Shown here: positions 25,740 through 34,434 of the stretch, in pieces
Numbering within the stretch: the first letter of the stretch is position 1
Layout: each line of letters opens with the position of its first letter
From: Thermoleophilia bacterium
GTDB lineage: Bacteria; Actinomycetota; Thermoleophilia; Miltoncostaeales; Miltoncostaeaceae
NCBI GenBank assembly: GCA_009694365.1
Contig: SHVE01000004.1
Span: 1 to 64,000, forward strand
Direction: 5' to 3'
DNA length: 64,000 nt
Position numbers and translations under genes: made by a program
The notes under the pieces: generated by a model
Told to the model about the DNA's origin: nothing
The model's input: the letters and a program-made list of their open reading frames with translations, nothing else
The model's database searches: none

Positions 25740-27541
25740 CCCGGAGTCCCGCGGCAGGCGCACGGTGAAGCAGGCCCCGTGACCCCGTTGAGAGGTGACG
25801 ACGATGTCACCGCCGTGGGCGCGGACGATGCCACGCGCGATGGCCAGGCCAAGCCCGGCGCCCTGGCCATCGCCGCGCTCACGCGCAGGGTCGGCCCGGT
25901 AGAAGCGGTTGAACACGCTCGGAATGGAGTCACCGGGAATCCCCTCCCCGGTGTCGGTCACCGACATCAGGGCATCACCACCCCGCACGTGCGCCTGCAC
26001 CGTGACGGTGCCGGCAGCGGGCGTATGGCGCAATGCATTGTCGAGCAGGATGAGGAGCACCTGCTCGATCCGGGTAGGATCACCGTGCATGGGAACGGGG
26101 GAGCCCGCCTCCACCCGCAGCACCACGCCGTCGCGCTCCGCGAGGACCGCCCGTGGCCGCGACGCCGCGCGTACGAGTTCGGCCAGATCCATGGGTTCGC
26201 GGACCAGCGGGAGTTCGCCCGAATCGAGGCGCGCGAGTTGCATCTGCTCGTCCACGAGGCGCTGCAGGCGTTCCGCCTCCCCGGCCATAAGGCCCACGAA
26301 CTCGCGGCGCGCCTCCGGTGGCATCGCGTCGTCCTCCATGAGTTCTAGGAAGCCGCGGATGGCCGTAACCGGCGTCCTGAGCTCGTGCGACACGTTGGCC
26401 ACGAGGTCACGGCGGGTGCGTTCGAGCATGCGCTCCTGGGTCACATCGCGAAGGGTGAGCACCACCGTGCCTGCGGGATGGGGCAGCGGCACCGCTGCCA
26501 CGGCGATGGACACACCGTGCGCGGCGGTGATCTCCGGCCCCACCACGGGCGAAGCGCCCGCACGAGCGCGGGCCACCAGTTCGACGAGGTCGGGGGGGAG
26601 ATCACCCAGGCGGGCGTCGCGTCCCGGCGGAAGTCCCAGCATGCGCAGCGCGGCGTCGTTGGCCACCACCACGGCGTCGGCCTCGGGATCGATCATCACC
26701 ACGCCCTCCGCGAGTCCCGACACCAGTGCGCGAGCGCGGTCACGTTCCCCGGTGACGGTGGCGACGAGTTCGTCCACCCGCTCGGCCATCCGGTTGAGGC
26801 CCCCCGCGAGAGTGGCCACCTCGCGTGGCGATACCTCGGGGGCCCGGGCCGAGAGATCGCCCGCCGACAGGCTGGCAGCGGTGGCGGCGAGGCGACCGAT
26901 GCGCCGGCCGAGGATGCGCGCCATAACAATGCCCGCGATCGTGGCCAGCAGCAACACGACGACAACCGCGAACATCACTCGGGCCTGCAGGGTGCTGATC
27001 TCCGCGGCCGGCTGAACCACCGGAACCGCAACCTCAATGATCCCCACGGCAACATTGGCCTGGGTCACCCGCACCGCGGAATAGACGACGCGGTCGCCGT
27101 CCGCGCGATCGACGACACGTACGCCCACGGGCTCGGCGGACGGCGAGTGACCGGCGAGGTCACCCTCCGGGGTGAGGTCGTCGAGGTCGAACACATCGGT
27201 GATCGACACGGCACCGGCGGAGTGCCGCGTACCGCTGCGATCGCTGAAGCGCGCTACCCCGCGTACCTCGGCAGCGACCCGGCGGGTATAGGCCTCGGCA
27301 TCGGAATCGCTGAGAACGTCGCCGTCGCCGGGCACCTCGGACAGATCGCCGAGGGTGGTGATCGTCTGCGTGGAGGTGCGCTCCACGGCGCTGTTCCTAA
27401 TACTCGCCTCGAGCGTGGGCAGGAGCACGAGAAACATGAGGAGGCTCGCCGCCGCCCCCAGAATGATGAATGATCCGATGAGCCAGGTCTGAAGACCGGT
27501 ACGGCCGCGCTCTCGCCTGCCCCGTCGCTCACCGGATCCGC

Positions 27542-27545
<4 letters not shown>
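25737..27545 (-). CDS. sensor histidine kinase with HAMP and PAS domains
   Basis: 602 residues. Membrane helix about 19-41, an extracytoplasmic region of about 140 residues, second helix near 190-212, HAMP (RILGRRIGRLAATAASLSAGD), PAS (about 265-360), HisKA with the phospho-accepting histidine in NVSHELRTPVTAIRGF, and HATPase_c with LLDNALRHT, VTDTGEGIP and GAGLGLAIARG. This is the PhoR/WalK architecture of phosphate or cell-envelope sensing. GTG start overlaps the regulator stop (GTGA), so the pair is coupled. Confidence 0.92.
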
Positions 27546-28240
<695 letters not shown>

Positions 28241-28270
28241 ACACTCTCCTTGACCGCGTGTTCGGTTCCG

Positions 28271-28276
28271 ATGGTA
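28271..28276 (-). promoter_or_regulatory. putative -10 box of the two-component operon
   Basis: Minus-strand TACCAT, 30 nt before GTG 28240, leaving room for the SD. Confidence 0.35.
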
Positions 28277-28318
28277 CCGACCGCTGATCACGCGGTCCCG
28301 AGGAGGGTTCGGTACAAC

Positions 28319-29524
28319 ATGGTGATGGACCACAACGACAACCCGCCACCCACGCCCACGGCACGGTCGGTGCTGCGTCGAATCGGAGCCCTCGTGCTCC
28401 CCGCCGTGATCGGTGCCGGTGCCGCCCTCGGAGTGGTCGCGATGACCGTCGGCCTCGGTGACGACACCGCGACGACACTGCGTGACGATCCCGTCGTCGT
28501 GATCCCGGATGGCACTCGGAGTGACGCACCCGCCCGAGGGGCGGAGGGGTCCCCGTCCCCGACGGATGACCTGTCGGTGCCCGAAGTCGTGAAGCGCGAA
28601 TCACCGGCCGTCGTGCTCATCAGTTCGCGTACGGCCCGTGGCAGCAGTCTCGGATCGGGATTCCTGATCGACACCCACGGGCACATCCTCACCAACGCCC
28701 ATGTCGTCGACGGTGCCACCGCGACCACGGTGACCTTCTCCGATGGCACCGTGACGACCGGGCGCATTCTCGGCGTGGACCCAAGCACCGACCTCGCCGT
28801 GATCGCGATCGCCACGGTTCCGGACGGGGTGAGCCCGATCCCGCTCGGCAACAGCAGCGAACTGGTCGTGGGGCAGGACGTTGTGGCCATCGGCAACCCG
28901 TACGGGTATGAGCGCACGGCGACCACCGGGATCATCTCGGCGCTCAAGCGCGTGATCGAGTCACCCAACGGGTTCTCAATCCAGAACGCCATCCAGACCG
29001 ACGCGGCCATCAACCACGGCAACTCGGGCGGCCCGCTGCTGGATCGCGCGGGACGGGTCATCGGCATGAACTCACAGATCGCCAGCGAGAGCGGCGGCAA
29101 CGTGGGCATCGGATTTGCGGTACCAATTGACACCATCGAGCCCATCGCCGCAGCAATCATCGCCGGTGAGGGGATCGAGCATGCGTGGATCGGCATCACC
29201 GGACGTGATCTCACCCCCGCGCTCGCCGCCGCGCTCGACCTCACCGGGAGGCGCGGCGTACTGGTCGCGGACGTCGACCAGCGCGGACCTGCGGCGGATG
29301 CCGGCATCCGGGGTGCGCGCAACCCCGACGCCGACGTACCGAGGGGAGCCGATCTCATCATCGCCGTCAACGGACGGCCCGTCACGGACATGGCCGATGT
29401 CAGCATGGCGGTGGCCAGTCGCACGGTCGGTGACCGCATCACCATCACGGTGCTGCGCGACGGCGAGGAGAAGACCGTCGGTGTGACGCTGGGCAATCGT
29501 CCGGTCGACATCGGCCGGCCGTGA
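28319..29524 (+). CDS. HtrA/DegP-type membrane-anchored serine protease with PDZ domain
   Basis: 401 residues. Short cytoplasmic N-terminus, membrane anchor (VLPAVIGAGAALGVVAMTVG, about 20-40), acidic/Pro linker, trypsin-like domain with the triad His in ILTNAHVVDGA, Asp in PSTDLAVI and Ser in NHGNSGGPLLD, then one PDZ domain (HAWIGITGRDLTPAL onward). A quality-control protease acting outside the membrane. ATG 28319 has AGGAGG at 28301-28306, a slightly long spacing; an upstream TTG is less likely. Confidence 0.92.
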   Translation: MVMDHNDNPPPTPTARSVLRRIGALVLPAVIGAGAALGVVAMTVGLGDDTATTLRDDPVVVIPDGTRSDAPARGAEGSPSPTDDLSVPEVVKRESPAVVLISSRTARGSSLGSGFLIDTHGHILTNAHVVDGATATTVTFSDGTVTTGRILGVDPSTDLAVIAIATVPDGVSPIPLGNSSELVVGQDVVAIGNPYGYERTATTGIISALKRVIESPNGFSIQNAIQTDAAINHGNSGGPLLDRAGRVIGMNSQIASESGGNVGIGFAVPIDTIEPIAAAIIAGEGIEHAWIGITGRDLTPALAAALDLTGRRGVLVADVDQRGPAADAGIRGARNPDADVPRGADLIIAVNGRPVTDMADVSMAVASRTVGDRITITVLRDGEEKTVGVTLGNRPVDIGRP

Positions 29525-29537
29525 CTCCGGCGGTCCC

Positions 29538-29573
29538 GGTGGCACGCTGGTCTAACCTGACCAGCGTGCCACC
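29538..29573. promoter_or_regulatory. 15-bp perfect hairpin with a -10-like loop over the GNAT start
   Basis: GGTGGCACGCTGGTC (29538-29552), loop TAACCT, perfect complement (29559-29573). The loop is a TAnnnT hexamer 7 nt before GTG 29566, which lies in the right arm. It can act as terminator of the protease gene, as an operator, or as a hairpin that hides the start codon in read-through mRNA but not in a leaderless transcript. Confidence 0.85.
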
Positions 29574-30078
29574 ACGCGAGTGCGTCATCCGCCGCGCCGG
29601 TGCCCCGGACGCCGGGTCCATCGGTGCGATCTACGACGAGGCCATTGCCTCGGGAGTCGCCACATTCGCGGCGGGACCCCACGATGCCCGCGAGCGGCGC
29701 ATCTGGCTCGCGGCGCGCGGGGACCGGTCGCCGGTCTGGGTGCTCGACAAGGACGACACCATCTTGGGATGGTCGGCCGTCGCGCCGTTCTCACACCGCC
29801 CCTGGTACGACGGCGTGGCCGAGTACACCGTGTACATCGCGGCGGCGGCCCAGGGGTGCGGGCATGGCGGCGCGATGCTCGATCACCTCATCACAACGGC
29901 ACCGGAGTTCGGCTACTGGAAACTGGTGGGGATGATCCTCGACGGCAACACCGGTGGGATCGCACTGGCGCGAGGCCACGGATTCCGCGAGGTGGGCACT
30001 CATCAGGCACACGGACGCGTGTCCGGTACCTGGCGTGATGTCACGGTGATGGAGATACACCTCGGGAACCCCACGTGA
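29566..30078 (+). CDS. GNAT acetyltransferase, phosphinothricin-acetyltransferase-like
   Basis: 170 residues from GTG 29566, or 185 from a GTG at 29521 that overlaps the protease stop. The family pattern is seen in IRRAGAPDAGSIGAIYDEAI, GWSAVAPFSHRPWYDGVAEYTVYI, acetyl-CoA loop AAAQGCGHGGAMLDHLI and GFREVGTHQAHGRVSGTWRDV. Such enzymes N-acetylate methionine derivatives or phosphinothricin. GTG 29566 is favoured by a TAACCT box 7 nt upstream, but that box is the loop of a 15-bp hairpin. The stop overlaps the pdh scar start (GTGA). Confidence 0.85.
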   Translation: MPPRECVIRRAGAPDAGSIGAIYDEAIASGVATFAAGPHDARERRIWLAARGDRSPVWVLDKDDTILGWSAVAPFSHRPWYDGVAEYTVYIAAAAQGCGHGGAMLDHLITTAPEFGYWKLVGMILDGNTGGIALARGHGFREVGTHQAHGRVSGTWRDVTVMEIHLGNPT

Positions 30079-30781
30079 GCACGTCGCCGGTGACCCAGCC
30101 CGGACCCGACGAAATGCGCGACATCTTCCGCACCATGCAGTTGATCCGGCGCTTTGAGGAGCGGCGGCGGCGGAGTACATGGCTGGTCGCATCGGGGGAT
30201 TCCTGCATCTCGCCATCGGTGAGGAGGCGGCGATCGTGGGCACGGTGAGCGCCCTACGCGCAGACGATCCCCTCACCTCGACCTACCGCGAGCACGGGCA
30301 GGCCCTGGCACGGGGCAGCGATCCGCGGGCGGTCATGGCCGAACTACTCGGCCGGTCAACCGGGCTCTGTGGTGGACGCGGCGGGTCCATGCACCTCATG
30401 GACCGTACGCGGTCCTTTTTCGGAGGGTACGGCATCGTGGGCGGATCGGTGCCGCTGGCGCTGGGACTCGCGTGGGCCAGCCGGTACCGCGAGCAGGACC
30501 ACATCTCGGTGACCATGTTTGGTGAGGGCGCGGCCAATCAGGGAGTGGTGTCGGAATGCTTCAACATGGCCAGCCTCTGGAAGTTGCCCATCGTCTTCCT
30601 CATCCTCAACAACCAGTATGGGATGGGCACCCCCGTGGTGGTGGATGGACACGTGGTGGTGCGCGACGTCATGACTCTGTCGCTCTCGGTGGACCACCGC
30701 GTGATCTACGGAGCCGAGGCCGCCACGTTCCTCGGGTGGATCGCGGAGTTGCTGGAGCACCCAGCCGCACTGTTGGTGTGA
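30075..30781 (+). pseudogene. pdhA'-'pdhC scar: E1-alpha 5' part fused to E2 3' end, frameshifted
   Basis: From GTG 30075 the frame gives an E1-alpha start (DIFRTMQLIRRFEER), then shifts at a (CGG)4 run (about 30159-30171); one missing G explains it. From 30172 another frame continues E1-alpha (AEYMAGRIGGFLHLAIGEEA, FFGGYGIVGGSVPLALG, TMFGEGAANQG) to NNQYGMGTP. There, in frame, it becomes the end of a dihydrolipoyl acyltransferase: VVVRDVMTLSLSVDHRVIYGA...LLEHPAALLV, with the catalytic DHR motif. The rest of E1-alpha, all of E1-beta and most of E2 are missing. lipB follows directly, as often after E2 genes. Either a real deletion or an assembly join near 30630. Confidence 0.85.
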
Positions 30782-31452
30782 TGCGACCGGCCCTGCTCGC
30801 GCGGACGGAGCGCATTGGGTATGTCGCCGCCTGGGATGAACAGCGGCGTGTGGCCGACCTCGTCCGCTCCGGGGACTCCCCCGCTGTCATCTGGCTGCTC
30901 GAACACGACCCGGTGTACACCTACGGTCGACACGGAACGCGCGAGGACCTCTTCATTAGCGACGAGGTACTGACTGGCATGGGGGCCACCTGCGTGGCGA
31001 CCGACCGCGGGGGCCAGATGACTTGGCACGGCCCCGGCCAGGTGACCGGCTACGTCATCTCCGACCTGCGGGGCGGGCGTGGAGTCCGGCGCTTCGTGGC
31101 GGCCCTCGTGGATGCGATGACCGACACCTGCCGACTCTCCGGCGTTCCCGCCGCGGAGTCGGACCATGTCCGCATGGGCACGTACGCCGAGGGGCGCAAG
31201 CTCGGCAGCGTCGGCATCCGTGTGGCGGAGGGAGTGAGCATGCACGGCCTCGCCCTCAACCGGTCACCCGATCTCGAGTGGTTCCGCACCATGTCGGCAT
31301 GCGGAGCGCCCGATGTGGTGGCCACGTCCATCGCCGCCGAGGGCGGCGACCCGGACCGTGACCGGGTGGAGGCGATCTTGGTGCATGTCCTTGGCGAGCG
31401 ACTACGTCTCGTGCCCCAGCCCTCTGGCCTGATGCCCGAGGGGTGTCCGTAA
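30781..31452 (+). CDS. lipB: lipoyl(octanoyl) transferase
   Basis: 223 residues. GGQMTWHGPGQVTGYVISDL, catalytic lysine in EGRKLGSVGIRV, HGLALN and the catalytic cysteine in MSACGAPDVV match LipB. It moves octanoyl from acyl carrier protein to lipoyl domains of E2 and GcvH proteins. ATG 30781 overlaps the stop of the E2 remnant (TGATG), so it must be read from the damaged operon's promoter. Its survival suggests lipoylation is still needed elsewhere. A hairpin follows at once. Confidence 0.93.
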   Translation: MRPALLARTERIGYVAAWDEQRRVADLVRSGDSPAVIWLLEHDPVYTYGRHGTREDLFISDEVLTGMGATCVATDRGGQMTWHGPGQVTGYVISDLRGGRGVRRFVAALVDAMTDTCRLSGVPAAESDHVRMGTYAEGRKLGSVGIRVAEGVSMHGLALNRSPDLEWFRTMSACGAPDVVATSIAAEGGDPDRDRVEAILVHVLGERLRLVPQPSGLMPEGCP

Positions 31453-31471
31453 CCACGGTGTCGACCGTGGT
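31452..31471 (+). terminator. terminator of lipB
   Basis: ACCACGGT (31452-31459), tetraloop GTCG, ACCGTGGT (31464-31471), beginning on the last base of the lipB stop codon. Perfect 8-bp stem, no U-run. Confidence 0.6.
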
Positions 31472-31513
31472 CGCCGCGTGGCGGTCGATGACGACAGTGG
31501 TGGCGAACTCCAC

Positions 31514-31684
31514 TTAGGGAAGCATCCGCTCCCACTCCACCAGCGCCGCGCCCACCAGCGCGTAATCCCCGGCGTCCACGCCCAGCGCTGCCAACACCTC
31601 GTCGAGCGTCTCGGTGTCCACCTCCGTGGGCTCGGAGTTGGGCAACGCCTCACGCAGTGCTTCGGCGAGGGCCACGGGGTCCAT
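31514..31684 (-). CDS. small acidic protein, unknown
   Basis: 56 residues from ATG 31684, acidic and helical (PVALAEALREALPNSEPTEV, TLDEVLAALGVDAGDYALVG). It follows the small membrane-protein gene by 2 nt on the same strand, so the two form an operon. No family is recognised. The longer frame through it overlaps that gene and is not credible upstream of this ATG. Confidence 0.55.
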   Translation of the reverse strand: MDPVALAEALREALPNSEPTEVDTETLDEVLAALGVDAGDYALVGAALVEWERMLP

Positions 31685-31686
31685 CG

Positions 31687-31902
31687 TCAGGGCAGGAGGT
31701 TGACCGCAGCGGCGACCGCGAGGACGCCGATGATGACTCCGTACCCGGTGTACGACGACGCCAGCAACAGGGCCGCGACGACGAGCAGCACGAGAGAGAG
31801 CCCGCCCCAGAAACCGGCGGGGATTCCCGCGGCCCCGAACCCCCACCCCCCCACGGGAGGGCCGGACGGCAGACGGCGACGCTGACGGTCGGGATCGGTC
31901 AC
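31687..31902 (-). CDS. small membrane protein, unknown
   Basis: 71 residues. A basic Pro/Gly-rich N-terminus (PDRQRRRLPSGPPVGGWG) precedes two hydrophobic stretches (GLSLVLLVVAALLLASS and VIIGVLAVAAAVNLL). GTG 31902 sits 6 nt after a TAGGGT box, which supports expression as a leaderless gene. No family is recognised. Confidence 0.6.
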   Translation of the reverse strand: MTDPDRQRRRLPSGPPVGGWGFGAAGIPAGFWGGLSLVLLVVAALLLASSYTGYGVIIGVLAVAAAVNLLP

Positions 31903-31908
31903 GGGCCA

Positions 31909-31914
31909 ACCCTA
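31909..31914 (-). promoter_or_regulatory. putative -10 box, leaderless promoter of the small operon
   Basis: Minus-strand TAGGGT, 6 nt before GTG 31902. Confidence 0.45.
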
Positions 31915-32442
31915 GCGGTGTGCTCCGGACCCCACCGCTGCGGCAGGTCCGGCGGGGCGTCGGTCGTGGCGGGCATCCGTGTGACGCCGACGGGCGTGAG
32001 CCGCACACCGAAACGGCCCGCGCGAATGGTGGCCGAGGAGGAGTCGTCGTGACGCGCTGGCCACACGACCCCATCCGAGGTTGATCACGGGGATCGTGAT
32101 CCCGTCTCCGACCGGGTGCGGACGACCACACTCGGTCGGGAACGGGTTGCGCTCACCGGTGTCCCCGCCCATCCTCGTAGCGTTCGAGCAGTCGACGACC
32201 GTGTCGTGAACGAACGACAGGACGCCGACCCGACCCCCGGCGCCCGGGCGGCCCCCATGGCATTGGAACGGTCGGTGACGACCGTTCCCGACGGGGTGTC
32301 GATTCCGTCACCGCCCGCATTGGGGTTCCCATCGGGACCACGGGGGCGCGCGGGCTGCGGGACGTGGTCGTAACGGGCCTCGCGACGACCACGGTCCGGG
32401 GACGGGGACGGTACCCACCCCCCAACACCGTCACGGGGCGGC
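31915..32442. other. gene-free stretch rich in palindromes
   Basis: No supported gene on either strand. Notable perfect inverted repeats: GATCACG-GGGAT-CGTGATC (32083-32101) and GGAACGGTC-GGTGAC-GACCGTTCC (32265-32288). Frames here are Arg/Pro-rich with no starts or SD sites. It may be decayed coding DNA. Confidence 0.45.
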
Positions 32443-32448
32443 TAGCCT
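32443..32448 (+). promoter_or_regulatory. putative -10 box of the peroxiredoxin gene
   Basis: TAGCCT, 36 nt before ATG 32485; the leader contains an SD-like CAGGAGA. Confidence 0.35.
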
Positions 32449-32484
32449 TCGTCCGTCGTTCACCCCGAACCGCAGGAGATCCGC

Positions 32485-32943
32485 ATGGCCCTGGCAATCG
32501 GTACCGAAGCGCCCGACTTCACGCTTGTCGATTCCGACGGCACGGAGTTCACGCTCTCGTCGGTGCGCGGAACACCCGTGTACCTCAACTTCTACCCCGT
32601 CGCGTTCTCGCCGGTGTGTACCGACTGGTTCACGGCGATCGCTGGGGACGACAGCCCCTTCGCGGATGCCATCGTGATCGGGGTGAGCGTGGACAGCAAG
32701 TGGAGCCTCGCGGCGTTCAAGCGCCAGATGAATGCCGACAACGTCACATTCCTCGCCGACTTCAACCCCAAGGGCGCCGTAGCACAGTTGTACGACGTGT
32801 GGCTCGACAAGGCCGGTATCGCCGGTCGCGCGACCTACGTGATCGACGCCAACGGCATCATCGTGGACGTTGACCAGGTGGCCCCGCTTGAGATGCCGGA
32901 CGCTGACCGCCTCATCGCGGCGCTCGGCGCCTGCCGAGCCTAG
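32485..32943 (+). CDS. peroxiredoxin (AhpC/TSA, BCP/AhpE-like)
   Basis: 152 residues. Thioredoxin fold with IGTEAPDFTLVDSDGTEF at the start and the peroxidatic cysteine in YPVAFSPVCTDWF (C45). No resolving cysteine at the usual BCP position; the only other cysteine is third from the end (GACRA). It reduces peroxides, probably with thioredoxin. SD CAGGAGA. The thioredoxin system at 39-40 kb could serve it. Short gap to the YciI gene suggests one transcript. Confidence 0.9.
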   Translation: MALAIGTEAPDFTLVDSDGTEFTLSSVRGTPVYLNFYPVAFSPVCTDWFTAIAGDDSPFADAIVIGVSVDSKWSLAAFKRQMNADNVTFLADFNPKGAVAQLYDVWLDKAGIAGRATYVIDANGIIVDVDQVAPLEMPDADRLIAALGACRA

Positions 32944-32951
32944 CCATCGTC

Positions 32952-33233
32952 TTGCTCCTGGGACGGTACGTCGTGCCGGTGGACGAGGTGGAGGTGCACC
33001 TTGATGCCCACCGCAGCTGGGTGCGTGAGCACGCGGAGGCCGGCCGCTTCATCGCGGCCGGCCGCGAGGTACCGCTCCAGGGGGGGCTCATCGTCGCCCA
33101 GGGGGTCACGCCGGAGGATCTGGCCACGATCATCGCCGCCGACCCGTACGTGGTCCATGGCGTGGCCGAATACGACGTACGCGAGTACGAGATGGTCCTC
33201 GTCGCCCCCGGCGCCGAAGCACTGCAGGGCTAG
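32952..33233 (+). CDS. YciI-family protein
   Basis: 93 residues, ferredoxin-like fold typical of YciI/muconolactone-isomerase relatives: HLDAHRSWVREHAEAGRFIAAG, ADPYVVHGVAEYDVREY. The conserved His and Asp of the family (AHRSWV, DPYVVHG) are present. Function in this family is usually unknown. The start is a TTG (32952), 8 nt after the peroxiredoxin stop; no better start is in frame. Confidence 0.8.
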   Translation: MLLGRYVVPVDEVEVHLDAHRSWVREHAEAGRFIAAGREVPLQGGLIVAQGVTPEDLATIIAADPYVVHGVAEYDVREYEMVLVAPGAEALQG

Positions 33234-33255
33234 GCGCGCGCCGGGTGCCCCCGTG

Positions 33256-33287
33256 CCTGAGCGCCATCGCGGTCGAGGGCGCTCAGG
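33256..33287. terminator. bidirectional terminator between yciI and rlmN
   Basis: CCTGAGCGCC (33256-33265) and GGCGCTCAGG (33278-33287), perfect 10-bp stem, 12-nt loop, between convergent genes. Confidence 0.65.
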
Positions 33288-33374
33288 GTCCGGGCGCTGC
33301 CGATCGGATGTGACCGCGCCGGCGAACGTCGTACCACAAGTGCAACCGGAACCCCTTGGCCGTCGGAATCCGAC

Positions 33375-34376
33375 CTACGTGGTGTTCGCGAGTTGCCCAC
33401 AGGCCGCCGCGATGTCGGCGCCACGCGAGCGCCGGAACGAGGGGTGCAAGCCTGCCGCCTGAAGTTCCTCGGTGAACGTCCTCACCCGATCGGGGGGTGA
33501 GCCCCGAAAGTCGCTGCCGGTAGCGTTGTACTCGATGAGGTTGACGTGGAAACTCCCATCGCGGAGATGGGTGGCCAGTCGGCGGGCGTCGGAGACGCTG
33601 TCGTTCACACCATCGAGCATGAGGTACTCGATGAAGACCCGGCGACCCGTGCGATCGGCGTAGCGGCGGCACTCCGACAGCACGTTGGCGATCGGCCAGC
33701 GGTTGTTGATGGGCATCAAACGACTTCGGGTCTCATCGTCGGCAGCGTGCAACGAGAGCGCCAAGCGAACGGGGATGTCGAACCCGACCAACTCCTCGAT
33801 GCCGGGGACCCAGCCCGCCGTGGAGATGGCGATCTGACGAGCCGAGATGCCGAGGCCCTCCGGCGAGTGCATCTCGCGCACCGCCTCAAACACTGCGGCC
33901 GTGTTCTGAAGCGGCTCACCCATCCCCATGAACACGACGTTGCTGAGGCGAGCGTCAGCCTCGCGGGCCACCGCGGCGGCGAGGAAGGCCTGGTCGGCGA
34001 TCTCCCGGCCCGTGAGGTCGCGCCCCGGACCCATCTTCCCCGTGGCGCAGAAGCCGCACCCGAGGGCGCACCCCGCCTGGCTCGACACGCAGAGGGTGCG
34101 CCGACCCCGGGCGTGCTTGATGAGCACGCTCTCGATTGCCAGACCGTCTGCGGTGCGCAGGCGCCACTTGAGCGTGCCGTCACGGCTCTCGGCCACGGCG
34201 TCCGGCACGACGGTCCAGAGTGGTGCCACCTCGGCGAGGCGCGTGCGCAGTTCCTTGGGGAGCGTGGTGACCTCATCCCACTCCCGCGCACCCCCCCGTC
34301 GCGCGGCCTCCACCTGCTTCAGGCGGAACGCCGGCTCACCCCAGCCCTTGAGAATCGACGCGATGCGGTCGCTCAC
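33375..34376 (-). CDS. rlmN: 23S rRNA/tRNA (adenine-C2)-methyltransferase RlmN
   Basis: 333 residues. Radical SAM motif CALGCGFCATG (CxxxCxxC), GEIADQ-like ADQAFLAA, MGMGEPLQN, ISTAGWVPGI, LSLHAADDETR and the C-terminal catalytic cysteine in SRGADIAAACGQL. It methylates A2503 of 23S rRNA and A37 of some tRNAs. GTG 34376 is preceded by GGAGGA at 6 nt; the longer frame upstream has no support. Confidence 0.95.
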   Translation of the reverse strand: MSDRIASILKGWGEPAFRLKQVEAARRGGAREWDEVTTLPKELRTRLAEVAPLWTVVPDAVAESRDGTLKWRLRTADGLAIESVLIKHARGRRTLCVSSQAGCALGCGFCATGKMGPGRDLTGREIADQAFLAAAVAREADARLSNVVFMGMGEPLQNTAAVFEAVREMHSPEGLGISARQIAISTAGWVPGIEELVGFDIPVRLALSLHAADDETRSRLMPINNRWPIANVLSECRRYADRTGRRVFIEYLMLDGVNDSVSDARRLATHLRDGSFHVNLIEYNATGSDFRGSPPDRVRTFTEELQAAGLHPSFRRSRGADIAAACGQLANTT

Positions 34377-34434
34377 GAACGTCCTCCAACACAGCCAACG
34401 GTGTCGTGCACGAGCACAAAAATAGTGGGAATCG

